64,000 nt of DNA from contig ML986668.1 of assembly GCA_010094045.1 (NCBI GenBank), forward strand, positions 7,501-71,500, in the 5' to 3' direction. The stretch comes from Lojkania enalia. Its lineage: Eukaryota > Ascomycota > Dothideomycetes > Pleosporales. The number at the start of each line of letters is the position of its first letter. Position 1 is the stretch's first letter. Positions 25,141-36,375 of this stretch are shown here, in pieces. The notes under the pieces were generated by a model. It was given only the letters and a program-made list of their open reading frames with translations. It was not told the DNA's origin and made no database searches. Position numbers and translations under genes: made by a program.

Positions 25141-26682
25141 AATTATAAGATACTACTATATATTTAGTATATTAAGACTAGATTACTACTTAGCCCCCTC
25201 TAGCAGCTATTTACCCTATTCTACCCTACTACTCGCTTCTCTCGCTTATTTAGCCTTCTACTTACTCTTCTAAGAATTTTAGGAACTTTATAATATAGCC
25301 TTCCGAGAATTTTAAGAATATTATTATAATACAGCCTCCTAAGCCTTTTTAAGAGAATTATATAGTCTTCTAAGAATTTCTTTTCTTCCTTAATATACTC
25401 TCCTAAGAATTTTAAGAAAATCCTAATATAATCCTCCGAGAATTTTACCTAAATTGTTATAATATACTCTTCTAAAAACTCTTTATAGTAATATATAATT
25501 ATACTTTTTATATATCTCTTCTCTACTCTAATATAAAATAAATACTACTATTTATACTAATAATATTATTTAGAAATATTCCTATACTTAATATAAATAT
25601 ATCTATATATCCTATCCTTAACCAATTCTTTTCTATACTCTAGTAACTGTATCTCTCTCTAATACTACTAACCTTCTATTCTAATCTATTCTACTATACT
25701 ACTCTCTTTTATAATACTACTCTATAAATAACTAAATATACTATAACTCTCTATATTACTACTATAAACGCTAAAATAATATAACTAATACTATTAAAGT
25801 AATAATAAACTCTAGATTTAAATCTATTACTTTTATTAAATATACTAGATTAGTATTACTAATTTAATAATAGTAAAATCCTTCTAACTATATCTATTCT
25901 AGAAATCTAAAATATACTAAAACTATAACTACTCTATTTAACTTCCTATATAATTATATAATATAAAAATACTCTATAAATAGAGTAATATAATAATAGT
26001 AAAAAAGAAAGAAGTTTACTTCTTCTACTATATATTTTACTACAACTATACGCCTCCTTTATATAATATAATACTATCCTCCAGACACTACTGCTATTCT
26101 ATAGACTAATACTATATCCGCTTAACTAGTATCTACTAAAACTATATCTACTCTATCTTATACTCTATAGAAAAAAAGTTATATAAAAATAGTTATACTA
26201 TTTTTTACAACCTAAAAGATCTATATAATAAGATAATATAAGGTAATATAGTAGTATTACTACTATAAGCTGCTAAGTAAAGAAAAAAACCTATCTAGTT
26301 AATACTAGTCTACTCTAGAATAAAAAGGCTATACTATATAGTCTATTCTTTTTAAGATATAAGAATTATATTATCTAGCCTATAGTATCCGCGTAATTCC
26401 TTCTATAACTTATAGCTACTTGATTAACCCTAATCCTAGAGACCCCCTTAACCTTTAGCTTTTATACCCCCTCTACTACTACTCTAGCTATATTTTAGTC
26501 TACTATTCCTTCTAGTTATTCTAGCTTACTCAGCCTTATATTCCCTCTAGTTACTCCAGCTTATATAGTATTCTATAGAACTTCGTTCTTCTACTATATA
26601 ATTAGTAATCTATATCTAACGCTATATTAGATATTTTAGAGAATATAGACTAATCTATATACTCTATATTATATACTAAAGG
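25141..26682 (-). repeat. Array unit U11 (type B, 1542 bp)
   Basis: Very similar to the adjacent U12 across its whole length. The minisatellite is long (about 25255-25500). Core B at about 25500-26310 has no type A landmark. On the minus strand it gives a fairly open, Val/Ile-rich frame (for example DRVDIVLVDTS near 26140), but I recognise no domain. The head block has two palindrome-like sites (26327-26343 and about 26353-26375). Confidence 0.85.
25255..25500. repeat. Minisatellite block of U11 (representative)
   Basis: Imperfect repeats of about 27-45 bp share the core AG(C/T)CT(C/T)C(T/C)(A/G)AGAATTTT or ...AAGGCTTTTT, followed by AAG or GGGAATTATAT. Comparable blocks sit right of every anchor. 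The different repeat numbers and orders make this the most length-variable part of the unit. Confidence 0.75.
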
Positions 26683-28225
26683 AATTATAAGGTACTATTA
26701 TACGTTTAGTATACTAAGACTGGATTACTATTTAGCCCCTTCTAGCAGCTATCTACCCTATTCTACCCTACCGCTCGCTCCCCTTACTTATTTAGCCTTC
26801 TACTTACTTTTCTAAGAATTTTAGGGACTTTATAATATAGCCTTCCGAGAATTTTAAGAATATTATTATAATATAACCTCCTAAGCTTTTTTAAGGGAAT
26901 TATATAGTCTCCTAAGAATTTCTTTTCTTCTCTAATATACTCTCCCAAGAATTTTAAGAAAATCCTAATATAATCCTCTAAGAATTTTACCTAAATTGTT
27001 ATAATATACTCTTCTAAGAACTCTTTATAGTAATATATAATTATACCTTTTATATATTTCCTCTCTACTCTAATATAAAATAAATACTACTACTTATACT
27101 AATAATATTATCTAGAAATATTCTTATACTTAATATAAATATACCTATATATCCTATTTTTAACTAATTCTTTCCTATACTCTAGTAACTATATCTCTTT
27201 TTAATACTACTAACCTTTTATTCTAATCTATTCTACTATACTATTCTCTTTTATAATACTATTTTATAAACAACTAAACGCGCTGTAATCCTCTATATTA
27301 CTACTATAAATGCTAAAAATAATATAACTAATACTATTAAAGTAATAATAAACTCTAGATTTAAATCTATTACTTCTACTAAATATACTAGATTAGTATT
27401 ACTAACTTAATAATAGTAAAATTCCTTTAACTATATCTATTCTAGAAATCTAAAATATATTAAAACTATAACTACTCTATCTAGCTTTCTATACAATTAT
27501 ATAATATAAAAATACTCTATAAATAGAGTAACATAATAATAGTAAAAAAGAAAGAAGTCTACTTCTTCTACTATACGTTCTACTACAACTATACGCCTTC
27601 TTTATATAATATAATACTATCTTTTAGATACTACTACTATTTTATAGACTAATACTATATCTGCTTAACTAGCATTTACTAAAATTATATCTACTCTATT
27701 CTATACTCTATAGAAAAAAAGTTATATAAAAATAGTTATACTATTTTTTATAACCTAAAAGATCTATATAATAAGATAATATAAGGTAATATAGTAGTAC
27801 TACTACTATAAACTACTAAGTAAAGAAAAAAACCTATCTAGTTAATACTAGTCTACTTTAGGATAAAAAGACTATACTATATAACCTATTCCTTCTAAGA
27901 TATAAGAGTTATATTATCTAGCTTATAGTATTTATATAACTTCCTCTATAATTTATAGCTACTTAATTAACTCTAATCTTAGGGACCCTCTTAATTTCTA
28001 GCTCTTATACCCCCTCTACTACCGCTCCAGCTATACCTTAGCCTACTATTCCTTCTAATTACTCTAGCTTACTTAGTCTTATATTTCCCCTAGTTACTCT
28101 AGCTTATATAGTACTTTATAGAACTTTATTCCTCTACTATATAATTAGTAATCTATACTTAACACTATACTAGATATTCTAGAAAATATAGACTAATCTA
28201 TATACTCTATATTATATACTAAAGG
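26683..28225 (-). repeat. Array unit U12 (type B, 1543 bp)
   Basis: Near-duplicate of U11 with mostly transition differences. Minisatellite about 26800-27040 and core B about 27050-27870. Two palindrome-like sites lie near 27868-27930. U11 and U12 are the only adjacent identical pair in the window and probably a recent tandem duplication. Confidence 0.85.
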
Positions 28226-28575
28226 AATTATAATAGTATATTAAAACTAGATTATTCTAAGCCTACTTATCTAATATAGCTTACCTAACTTATTCTCCTA
28301 AGAACTTCTTTTCTTCTCTAACAGTCTTCTAAGAACTTTTATAGAAATTATTGTAATATAGTCTTCTAAGAAATCTTCTATACTATTATCGTTAATATAT
28401 ATACTATAATAATATATAAAATATATATATATTATTATCTTCTCTATTATATAGTATAATTATAACTTAACTACTACTTTCTATCTTTAGTTTCTCCTAC
28501 TATATCTATAATATCTATCTACTAATCCTTCTTCCTATATAGATATACTCCTTTAAACCTCTAATAAATATAATA

Positions 28576-28788
28576 CTATCTAAATACTCTACTATAATTC
28601 GTTTTATTTATCTTATCTATAAAATATATATAAATAGTATAAACTCTACTTATATTATATTTATACTCTAATAACCCTAAAAATCTACTATCCTCTAATA
28701 TATAAAGTACTCTTCTTACTAAAGGAATTATATTACCCTTATTATCTATTATAATACGCTCTATAATACTATAGAAAATAGTTAACAA
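28576..28788 (-). pseudogene. Residual 70-codon ORF in an array core
   Basis: This is the longest open frame in 64 kb, MLTIFYSIIERI through to NYSRVFR. It ends at a TAG, after which the same frame continues as YYIY.RFKGVYLYRKK and IDIIDIVGE. RFKGVYL and V-I-D-I-V-G-E-like residues recur in the same frame in U1, U19, U26 and others. I infer that it is a surviving slice of the former array gene near its C terminus, not a working 70-residue protein. No start context or domain supports independent function. Confidence 0.4.
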
Positions 28789-28960
28789 CTATTCTATAAA
28801 ATAACTAAAACTCTCCTTCGATAATACTTTTATTAAAATCCTATAAGCTATATTAGAAGAATATTTATTTTAACCTAAAACTTTTACTACTAGATATAAC
28901 TAATATAAAGAAATATCGCCTATATTATATAAACTGTAAGCTTTATAACTTAAAGTACTA

Positions 28961-30809
28961 ATATATTCTACTATCGAAGCGGCTAAACTATTAAAGCAGC
29001 TACTTTTTCTTAGTATAACAAATACTATATATAAAAAGTTAATTTACTTAATACTAATAAAAGATTCTATATATAATATACTTTTATCTAATTTAGAATT
29101 TTCTCTACTATCCTTTTAGCATGTATAAGCGTTATATCTAGTCTTACTATAGTTATTATAGTAGCGTTAAGCTGGTTGAGCCCTTTCTTAAATATCAGTA
29201 CTACAAGTCTTCTTAAAAGGCTGAGAGCCTATAGATACTTTAGCAGCTATATATAAAGATCCCTTACTATATAATACTATACTACTATACTAAATATACT
29301 TTCTTTTACGCGTTTTATATTTAGTTACTTCTTCTAATTACCTTTTAAGCTTAGAGTTGCGAGCTTAAAGAAGCACATTCTAATATAGTATTAACTTAGT
29401 ACCTTTTATAAGCTATAAGAATCCTTCTTACACCCCTTTTAGTAATTATATAAAGGACTTTTATATAAGTATTAATTGTAACCCAAATTTATATATATTA
29501 CTTAGAGTTTTAGACTACTAGAAGTCTTCTTATAAAAGTAGTTCTAGTAGGGTATATAGTTATATATTAAGGCGATCTAATATAACCTATACGTTTAGAG
29601 GAACAATTCCTATTATTTTAAAGGCCTTTTAACAGTTCTCGTACGTAAATATATTAAAAAACGCGTTCTTAAAAGCTGGAAGAAAGCCTTCTTTATTAAT
29701 ATAGTAGACGCGTTAGCGTACTAAGTTTTATATACGCTATAAGTACTTTAGCTTTAATAGTAAGAAGTAAACTATATTAAGAGGCTGAAGTATAAATAAT
29801 AAATAAAAAGGTATATAAAGCGTTAGAATCTTCTATATAAAGTAGTAATCTTTAAATTCCTAGTTAAGGTAGCTTTTATAGCTGTCTAAAATAAGTAGCT
29901 TATATAACTCTACCTAACGTATCTTTATATACTTATTAAAATACTTTAGCTACTTAAGACTAAGCATATTATTTATCCAGCCGTTCTTAGAAACTAAAAT
30001 TTTCCAATCATACAATATACCTACTTCTTTATATTATATAAAGATATAGACGCGTCCTTTATAGATAATAAATAGTAGGGTTGTATATATAGCAGTATAG
30101 ATACTTTAAATAACTATAATCTACTTATAATCGTTTAACTATATAAGAGTAGGCTTTATATAATATTTTAAATCTATAACAACCTTTATAGTACAAATAA
30201 TACCTATCTAAAAGCCTGTCTTATTAAAGTTGTAGATATTATTATTATATATACTATATTTTACAATTGTATTCTATACGAGCTTAAACTATATATTAAT
30301 AACCTCTAGATTCTCTTATTTTATTCTTTAGCAATCTTTTAATTAATTAAAGGCTGTTTTAAGCTTATTTATATATACTATAAATTGTTTAAACTAATTC
30401 TTTTCTATAAGTATTCTACTATATACGTCTAATAGTTTATCTACTATATCTACTACTTTATATAGCTGGGGTGTAAATCCTTGTAAATTAAGGTTAAGAA
30501 TATATTATACAATTGTTTATTCTTTAGTTACTATAAGCTTCTAGTAATTTAGTTATATATAAGAGCGAAACGCGATTCTATAAAATTGAGTAGAGAGTTA
30601 TTAATATTATACGTTAAAAGCTATAGCAGCGTGTTATATACTCTTAAACTGGCCTAATTTATACGCTTATAAGGTAAGCTTAATTCTACCTTCTTATTAA
30701 ATTAATAGAAGGTTATATTGTAGATTTATTATAGTTCGTATATAGTATTTATAATACTAAGAAAAAGTGGCCGCTTTAATAGTTTAGCTGCTTTGATAGT
30801 AGAATATAT
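28961..30809 (-). mobile_element. Pogo/Fot1-like DNA transposon, copy 1 (1849 bp)
   Basis: Terminal inverted repeats of more than 50 bp (ATATTCTACTATCGAAGCGG... with the complement at the right end) are flanked by TA at 28959-28960 and 30810-30811. Same length as copy 2. The transposase reads on the minus strand. Fot1-type elements have this size, long TIRs and TA targets. Confidence 0.92.
29110..30640 (-). pseudogene. Pogo-like transposase, copy 1
   Basis: The order matches copies 2 and 3: N-terminal helix-turn-helix region (right end), DDE_1 catalytic core, and C-terminal CCHC zinc knuckle near 29120-29165 (reads CS/YSNCSKTGxN-like, damaged). TAA/TAG stops are frequent, as in the rest of the region. 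Confidence 0.8.
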
Positions 30810-31291
30810 TATATCTTTTAAGAAGCTTCTTACTCTCTCGAGTAAAATACTACTATATCCCGTCCCGAGCTATACTATATATAACCGAGACCCTCTCTTA
30901 TACTAGCTCTAGCTAGAGTTAATACTAGAAATATATAGAAAACTCTCTTTTTAATACTTATACTCTATATAATTATAAAGAAAAAATAACTTATTATCTA
31001 TCCTATTAAAAATAGCTAAGGGAACTCTAATAGGTTACTTCCTTAACTAGACTAAGAAATTTATATCTACTAAACTCTTCTAGTTATATAATATATAATA
31101 TAAAGCTATTAATATAGTAAAAGTTAATACCTTCTTTAAAATATCTAGCTATAACTCCGCAGGCAACTCTTTAAAGAGTAATAGATCCCCTTCTATTATA
31201 GTAAAAAACTAAGAGAAAAATAAAGTAAAGAATATAAATAGATCTTCTCTACTATATTATAGGAAAATTATAAAAAAGATAATAAATGTTA

Positions 31292-33140
31292 ATATATTCT
31301 ACTATTAAAGCGGCTAAACTATTAAAGCAGCTACTTTTTCTTAGTATTATAAATACTACGTACGAACTATAATAAATCTATAATATAACCTTCTATTAAT
31401 TTAATAAGAAGGTAGAATTAAGCTTGCCTTACAGGTGTATAAATTAGGCTAGTTTAAGAGCGTATAACGTACTGCTATAGCTTTTAACATATAATATTAA
31501 TAACTCTCTACTCGACTTTATAGAATCGTGTTTTACTCTTATATACGACTAAATTGTTAGAAGTTTATAATAACCGAAGAATAAACAATTGTATAATATA
31601 TTCTTAACCTTAATTCGCGAGGATTTACGCCCTAGCTATATAAGGTAGTAGATATAGTAGATAAACTATTAGGCGTATATAGTAAAATACCTATAAAAAA
31701 GAATTAGTCTAAACAATTTATAGCGCGTATAAATAAGCTTAAAATAGCCTTTAATTAAGTAAAAGATTATTAAAGAATAAAATAAGAGAATCTAGAGGTT
31801 ATTAACGCGTGGTTTAAACTCGTACGGGATATAATTGCAAAATATAGTATATATAATAATAATATCTACAACTTTAATAAGATAGGCTTTTAGATAGGTA
31901 TTATTAATACTATAAAGGTTATTATAGGTTTAAAATATTATATAAGACCTACTCTTATATAGCTAGATAATTATAAGTAGATTATAGTTATTTAGAGTAT
32001 TTATACTACTGCGTACGCGACCCTACTATTTATTATCTATAAAGGACGCGTCTATATCTTTATATAGTATAAAGAAGTAGGTATACTATATAATTAGAAA
32101 ATTTTAGTTTTTAAAAACAGCTGGACAAATAACGCACTTAATCTTAAGTAGTTAAAGTACTTTAATAAGTATATAAAAATGCGTTAGGTAGGGTTATATA
32201 AGCTACTTATTTTAGATAGCTATAAAAGCTACTTTAACTAGGAATTTAAAGATTACTACCTTATAGAAAAGATTCTAACACTTTATATACCTTCTTATTT
32301 ATCGTATATACTTTAGCCTCTTAATATAGTTTGCTTCTTACTATTAAAGCTGAAGTACTTACAGTATATATAAGACTTAGCGTACCGACGCGTCTACTAT
32401 ATTAATAAAAAAGGCTTTCTTCTAGCCTTTAAAGACGTATTTTTTAATATATTTATATATAAGAACTATTAAAAGGCCTTTAAAGTAATAGGAATTATTC
32501 TTCTAAACGCGCAGGTTATATTAAATCGCCTTAATATATAACTATATACTCTACTAGAACTACTTTTATAAGAAGACTCCTAATAGTCTAAAACTCTAAG
32601 TAATATATATAAATTTAGGTTACAATTAATACTTATATAAAAGTCCTTTATACAATTATTAAAAGAGGTGTAAGAAGGATTCCTACAGCTTATAAAAGGT
32701 GCTAAGTTAATACTATATTAGAATATACTTCTTTAAACTCGCAACTCTAAGTTTAAAAAGTAATTAGAAGAAGTAACTAAGCGTAAAACATATAAAAGAA
32801 AGTATATTTAGTATAGTAGTATAGTATTATATAGCGAGGGATCTTTATATATAGCTGCTGAAGTATCTATAAGCTCTTAACTCTTTAAGAAGACTCGTAG
32901 TACTAATACTTAAGAAAGGGCTCAACCAGCTTAACGCTACTATAGTAACTGTAGTAAGACTGGATATAACACTCGTACGTGCTAAAAGGATAGTAGGGAA
33001 AATTCTAAATTAGATAAAAGTATATTATATATAGAATATCTTATTAGTATTAAGTAAATTAACTTTTCGAATATAGTATTCGTTGTACTAAGAAAAAGTA
33101 GCCGCTTTAATAGTTTAGCCGCTTTAATAGTAGAATACAT
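31292..33140 (+). mobile_element. Pogo/Fot1-like DNA transposon, copy 2 (1849 bp)
   Basis: Same family as copy 1, opposite orientation, 482 bp away and in the same array unit. Left TIR ATATATTCTACTATTAAAGC, right TIR the complement. TA target copies are at 31290-31291 and 33141-33142. It is RIP-mutated but aligns over its full length with copy 3. Confidence 0.92.
31400..33000 (+). pseudogene. Pogo-like transposase, copy 2
   Basis: Residues around 31864-31900 read IYNFNKIGF (family FNFDETGF, first catalytic Asp damaged to Asn). At about 32201-32232 they read LLILDSYKSYFN (second Asp, with DGHxSH degraded to DSYKSY). At about 32290-32330 they read PSYLSYILQPLNIVCF-like sequence (family HVLQPLDVGCF). 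The C terminus near 32938-32985 carries a zinc-knuckle NCSKTGYNTRTC-like motif. Stops show that it is dead. Confidence 0.85.
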
Positions 33141-33448
33141 TATAAATAGTAATAGAATATAATAGAATATAAAGTATAGAACTTCTATATACTACGCGTT
33201 TTATAGATAGTTTCTACTAAAATTTAATAAGCTATATTATATAGCCTATATTCCTCTAGATACTTATTACCTACTTAGATACGTTGGACCTCTATTCTTT
33301 CTAGAGTATCTACCCTACTTACTCTTTTCCTTCTAGCTATTACTTACTCTATTTATATAGTACCTCTACTTCTTCTAATCGTTTTATACTTACTAAGTAT
33401 TCTAGAGAATGCGGACTAATCTATATACTCTATATTATATACTAAAGG

Positions 33449-34988
33449 AATTATAATAGTATACTAAGAGTAGATTACTCTTATCCTACTTAATATATTT
33501 TCCTAAGACATTCTAGCCTTATTAATAATATCCTCTCTTATATACTCTTATACAGTCTCCTAAGAATTTTAAGGAAATCTTAATATAGCCTTTTAAGCCT
33601 TTTTAAAAGAATTATATAACCTTCTAAAACTATTATACTCTCTATAAGCTTCCTCTATAGCTTCTTAAGGCAATCTTTTCTTTCTAAAAATATAATCTTC
33701 TAAAGCTTTTCCTATTAATAATATAGTTTTCTAAGGTAATCTTTCTATTCTAATAATATATCCTCTTAAAATAATATACTCTTCTACTAATATATTAGCT
33801 ATACTACCTATTATCTATAACTAGACTCTACTATATAGACTTTCCTAATATCTTTATATAATATACTACTCTTAATATATTTCTTTATATACCTATACTC
33901 TATATAAAGAGTAATATACTAAATATAATTATACTTAATCGCTATTTTATATACCTATCTAAGAACTCCTATACTATTACTATTACTAACTTCTAACTAC
34001 TTATTCTACTTCTATTCTATCTTACCTACCTTATTAACCTTCGCTTTCTTCTCCTCTACTATAACTATACAAGCTAGATAAATCCTAACTTTATAACTTA
34101 AAATCCTATATATATAGAATACCCTTTAATAACTAATACTATCTATCTTCTCTATATAATTAAACTTGCTATATATTTCTATAATTCTACTAATAGTATA
34201 CTTTAACTATATATATATTAGTATAATATATTATCTTAAGTCCTAACATCCCTTACTTCTTACTTTATTTAATTTAACTATTATATCTACTAAGGTACTA
34301 GATAATAATAGAAATACTTCTTTCCTAATATACTATATTAATCTAATATACTCTTTAATATAGTACCTCTAATATATCTTTAACTCTTTACTATTCTTAT
34401 ATAGAATATATATAAGAATATATATAGAAGAAATAATACTATACTCTTCTAGATATTATATTTTATAAGAATAACTAATTTAACCGTCTAGTATCTCCTT
34501 TTAGGTAGATATATAAGCCTTATCTAAGCTTATTATAAAATCCCCTAAAAATTCTACTACTATACTATAATATAAACCCTCTCTAAGAGCTAAATATATA
34601 AAATACTATAAAATAATAAAAGATAATAAAGGATATTTTCCTACTAATATAGTATAAAAATTATAAAAAGACTCTAAAAGTTATATAGAATAATAAAACT
34701 AAGAAAAAGAACTATTCTATTATTATTAATCCTCTCTAGAATCTAAAAAGCTATATTATATAGCTTATATTTTTATAACTTATTACTACTTAGATAACCT
34801 CTATTTTAGGTCTCTAGAGTATCTACCTAGTTCTCTTATTTATCTTTAGTACTTATCTACTCTACTTATATAATACCTTATAGAATATTTCTTCTTCTAG
34901 TATATATCGGGTAAACGCGCTCTTCGCTCTACTAGGTATATAAGAATATAGTAAATTAATCTACATTCTCTATATTATATACTAAAGA
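33449..34988 (-). repeat. Array unit U14 (type C, 1540 bp)
   Basis: Whole-unit partner of U7 at a distance of seven units. Minisatellite about 33490-33760, core C about 33770-34570, AAAAGTTATATAGAATAATAAAAC near 34676 and palindrome near 34746-34770. Differences from U7 are almost all transitions. Confidence 0.85.
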
Positions 34989-35239
34989 AATTATAATAGT
35001 ATATTAAGACTAGATTATTCTTATCCTACTTATCTAATATATTCTCCTAAGAATTTTTAGGGAAATTAATAATAAAACAGCCTCCTAAAGCTTTTTTACC
35101 TAATATACTCTCTTAAGAACTCTTTTTAGTAGAATTATAACTCTACTTTTTATACTTTACTTATATAGTCTCTTAAGAATATTATAAGAATATTATAAGA
35201 ATATTATATAAATACTATAATACTATTCTTAATAATATA

Positions 35240-36375
35240 GTTTACAAGTAAGCTGTTAGTATAAGTAAGCTGTTACCTTACTAAACTTTTAATAGCCTAC
35301 CTAGATTAACGTATAATAGCTTAATATAGTAACATATAATTAACCTATAAAGAATTATAAATTATTCTTACAATCTTAACTATTAATTAAGGTTAAGTTT
35401 TAACCGAGAATAGCGCTATAACAACTTTTCGCTACCCTTAAAGTATTCTCTACTTTTAATGTGCTGGAATAGCTGTATAATGCGATTATAAGCTAAATTT
35501 AAAGAAGTTTATAAAGACTAAAAAGGAGGTACTTATTAGCTATATTCTTAATTAGGATTTACGAGGATTTCCGCCTATAATCGACGGCGTATAAGCTATA
35601 GCGAATAGACTATTAGCTGAGTACGGTACTAAGATCTCAGCCTTAGTACGCGATTATATTAACTATATTAATAAGACTACCTTTCTTCTAGCCTTTAAAG
35701 CAGCCTATAATCGATTAATTATAGAAGCTAATATCTATATAAGCTTTTAAGGCGGTACTATTAAAGCTTAATATTAAGCTATATACGCTAATACTACCTA
35801 TACTAGAAACTACCCCCTAAAAGGCTAAAACACCTAGTAATATATGCGAATTAGAGGCTTAATTAATAATAATTTGTAGTAGGATTTAGTAATATTAAAA
35901 CTTATTACCTATATTAATTATCGTAGCCTTTAATTAACTTTAAAAGAGTATTATAATAATAACGCATTCGATCGCGCTAATAGCTAATTAAATTAAGAGT
36001 CTTAAGTAAGCGAATAAGGTAGTAATAAAGTAAAAATAATAGAGAAGAAAGCGATTATAAAAGTAGGGGATTCTAATAAAAGCTGTAGGTAAGGATATAA
36101 TTAATTAAAATAACGTTAAGGGGTAGATTAATAAGAAAATTTGTAATTAGAGTGTTTAGCTGTAAGAGAGTAGCCAGCTTTAATAGAGCTGTAAGCGCTA
36201 TAAACAGCCTAACTATAATACTTAAACGTGCTAAATTAATAGTATAGGTATTAAATAATCTAATAGACTATTACTTCTTATAGTATATATATATATAGTT
36301 AATAATTATCGCGATTAAATTATTCAAATCTTAGTAGAGTAATAGCTTACTTATACTGATAGCTTACTTATAAAC
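35240..36375 (+). mobile_element. Internally deleted pogo-like derivative (1136 bp)
   Basis: TIRs GTTTACAAGTAAGCTGTTAG... and the complement ...GCTTACTTATAAAC are flanked by TA (35238-35239, 36376-36377). The TIR itself holds the direct repeat AGTAAGCTGTTA. The family differs from the three 1.85-kb copies. It retains more CG, CA and TG than the array and so is less RIP-mutated. Confidence 0.88.
35480..36240 (+). pseudogene. Truncated transposase: HTH joined to C terminus, no DDE core
   Basis: From about 35564 the plus strand reads GFPPIIDGVQAIANRLLAEYG, an N-terminal Tc5/CENP-B-type HTH segment (compare 40598-40625 in the pogo element at 39091). It runs straight into LVRDYINYINKTTFLLAFKA, which in the full-length relative lies after the third catalytic residue. 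Some 250 residues with all DDE positions are missing, junction about 35630-35650. The C-terminal zinc knuckle (CKRYKQPNYNT.TC near 36188-36232) is kept. It could only have moved with transposase supplied in trans. Confidence 0.82.

Larger units (their letters stand above)
28226..33448 (-). repeat. Array unit U13 (type A, with two pogo-like insertions)
   Basis: Removing two 1849-bp elements with one TA each leaves 1521 bp. The minisatellite is about 28290-28380. Core pieces are at 28440-28958, 30812-31289 and 33143-33230. The part between the two transposons (478 bp) is ordinary type A core, including the segment with AAGCTTCTTACTCTC. The left core contains the only ORF of any size in the window. 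Confidence 0.85.

Noticed and set aside
25255..25500. CRISPR-like array of short repeats
   Set aside because: Repeats are imperfect, with variable spacing and AT-rich low-complexity spacers, recur in every unit, and no cas genes are present. It is a minisatellite.
28576..28788. A working small protein gene
   Set aside because: It is a slice of a larger broken frame within a repeat unit. There is no sign of a separate promoter or conserved start.
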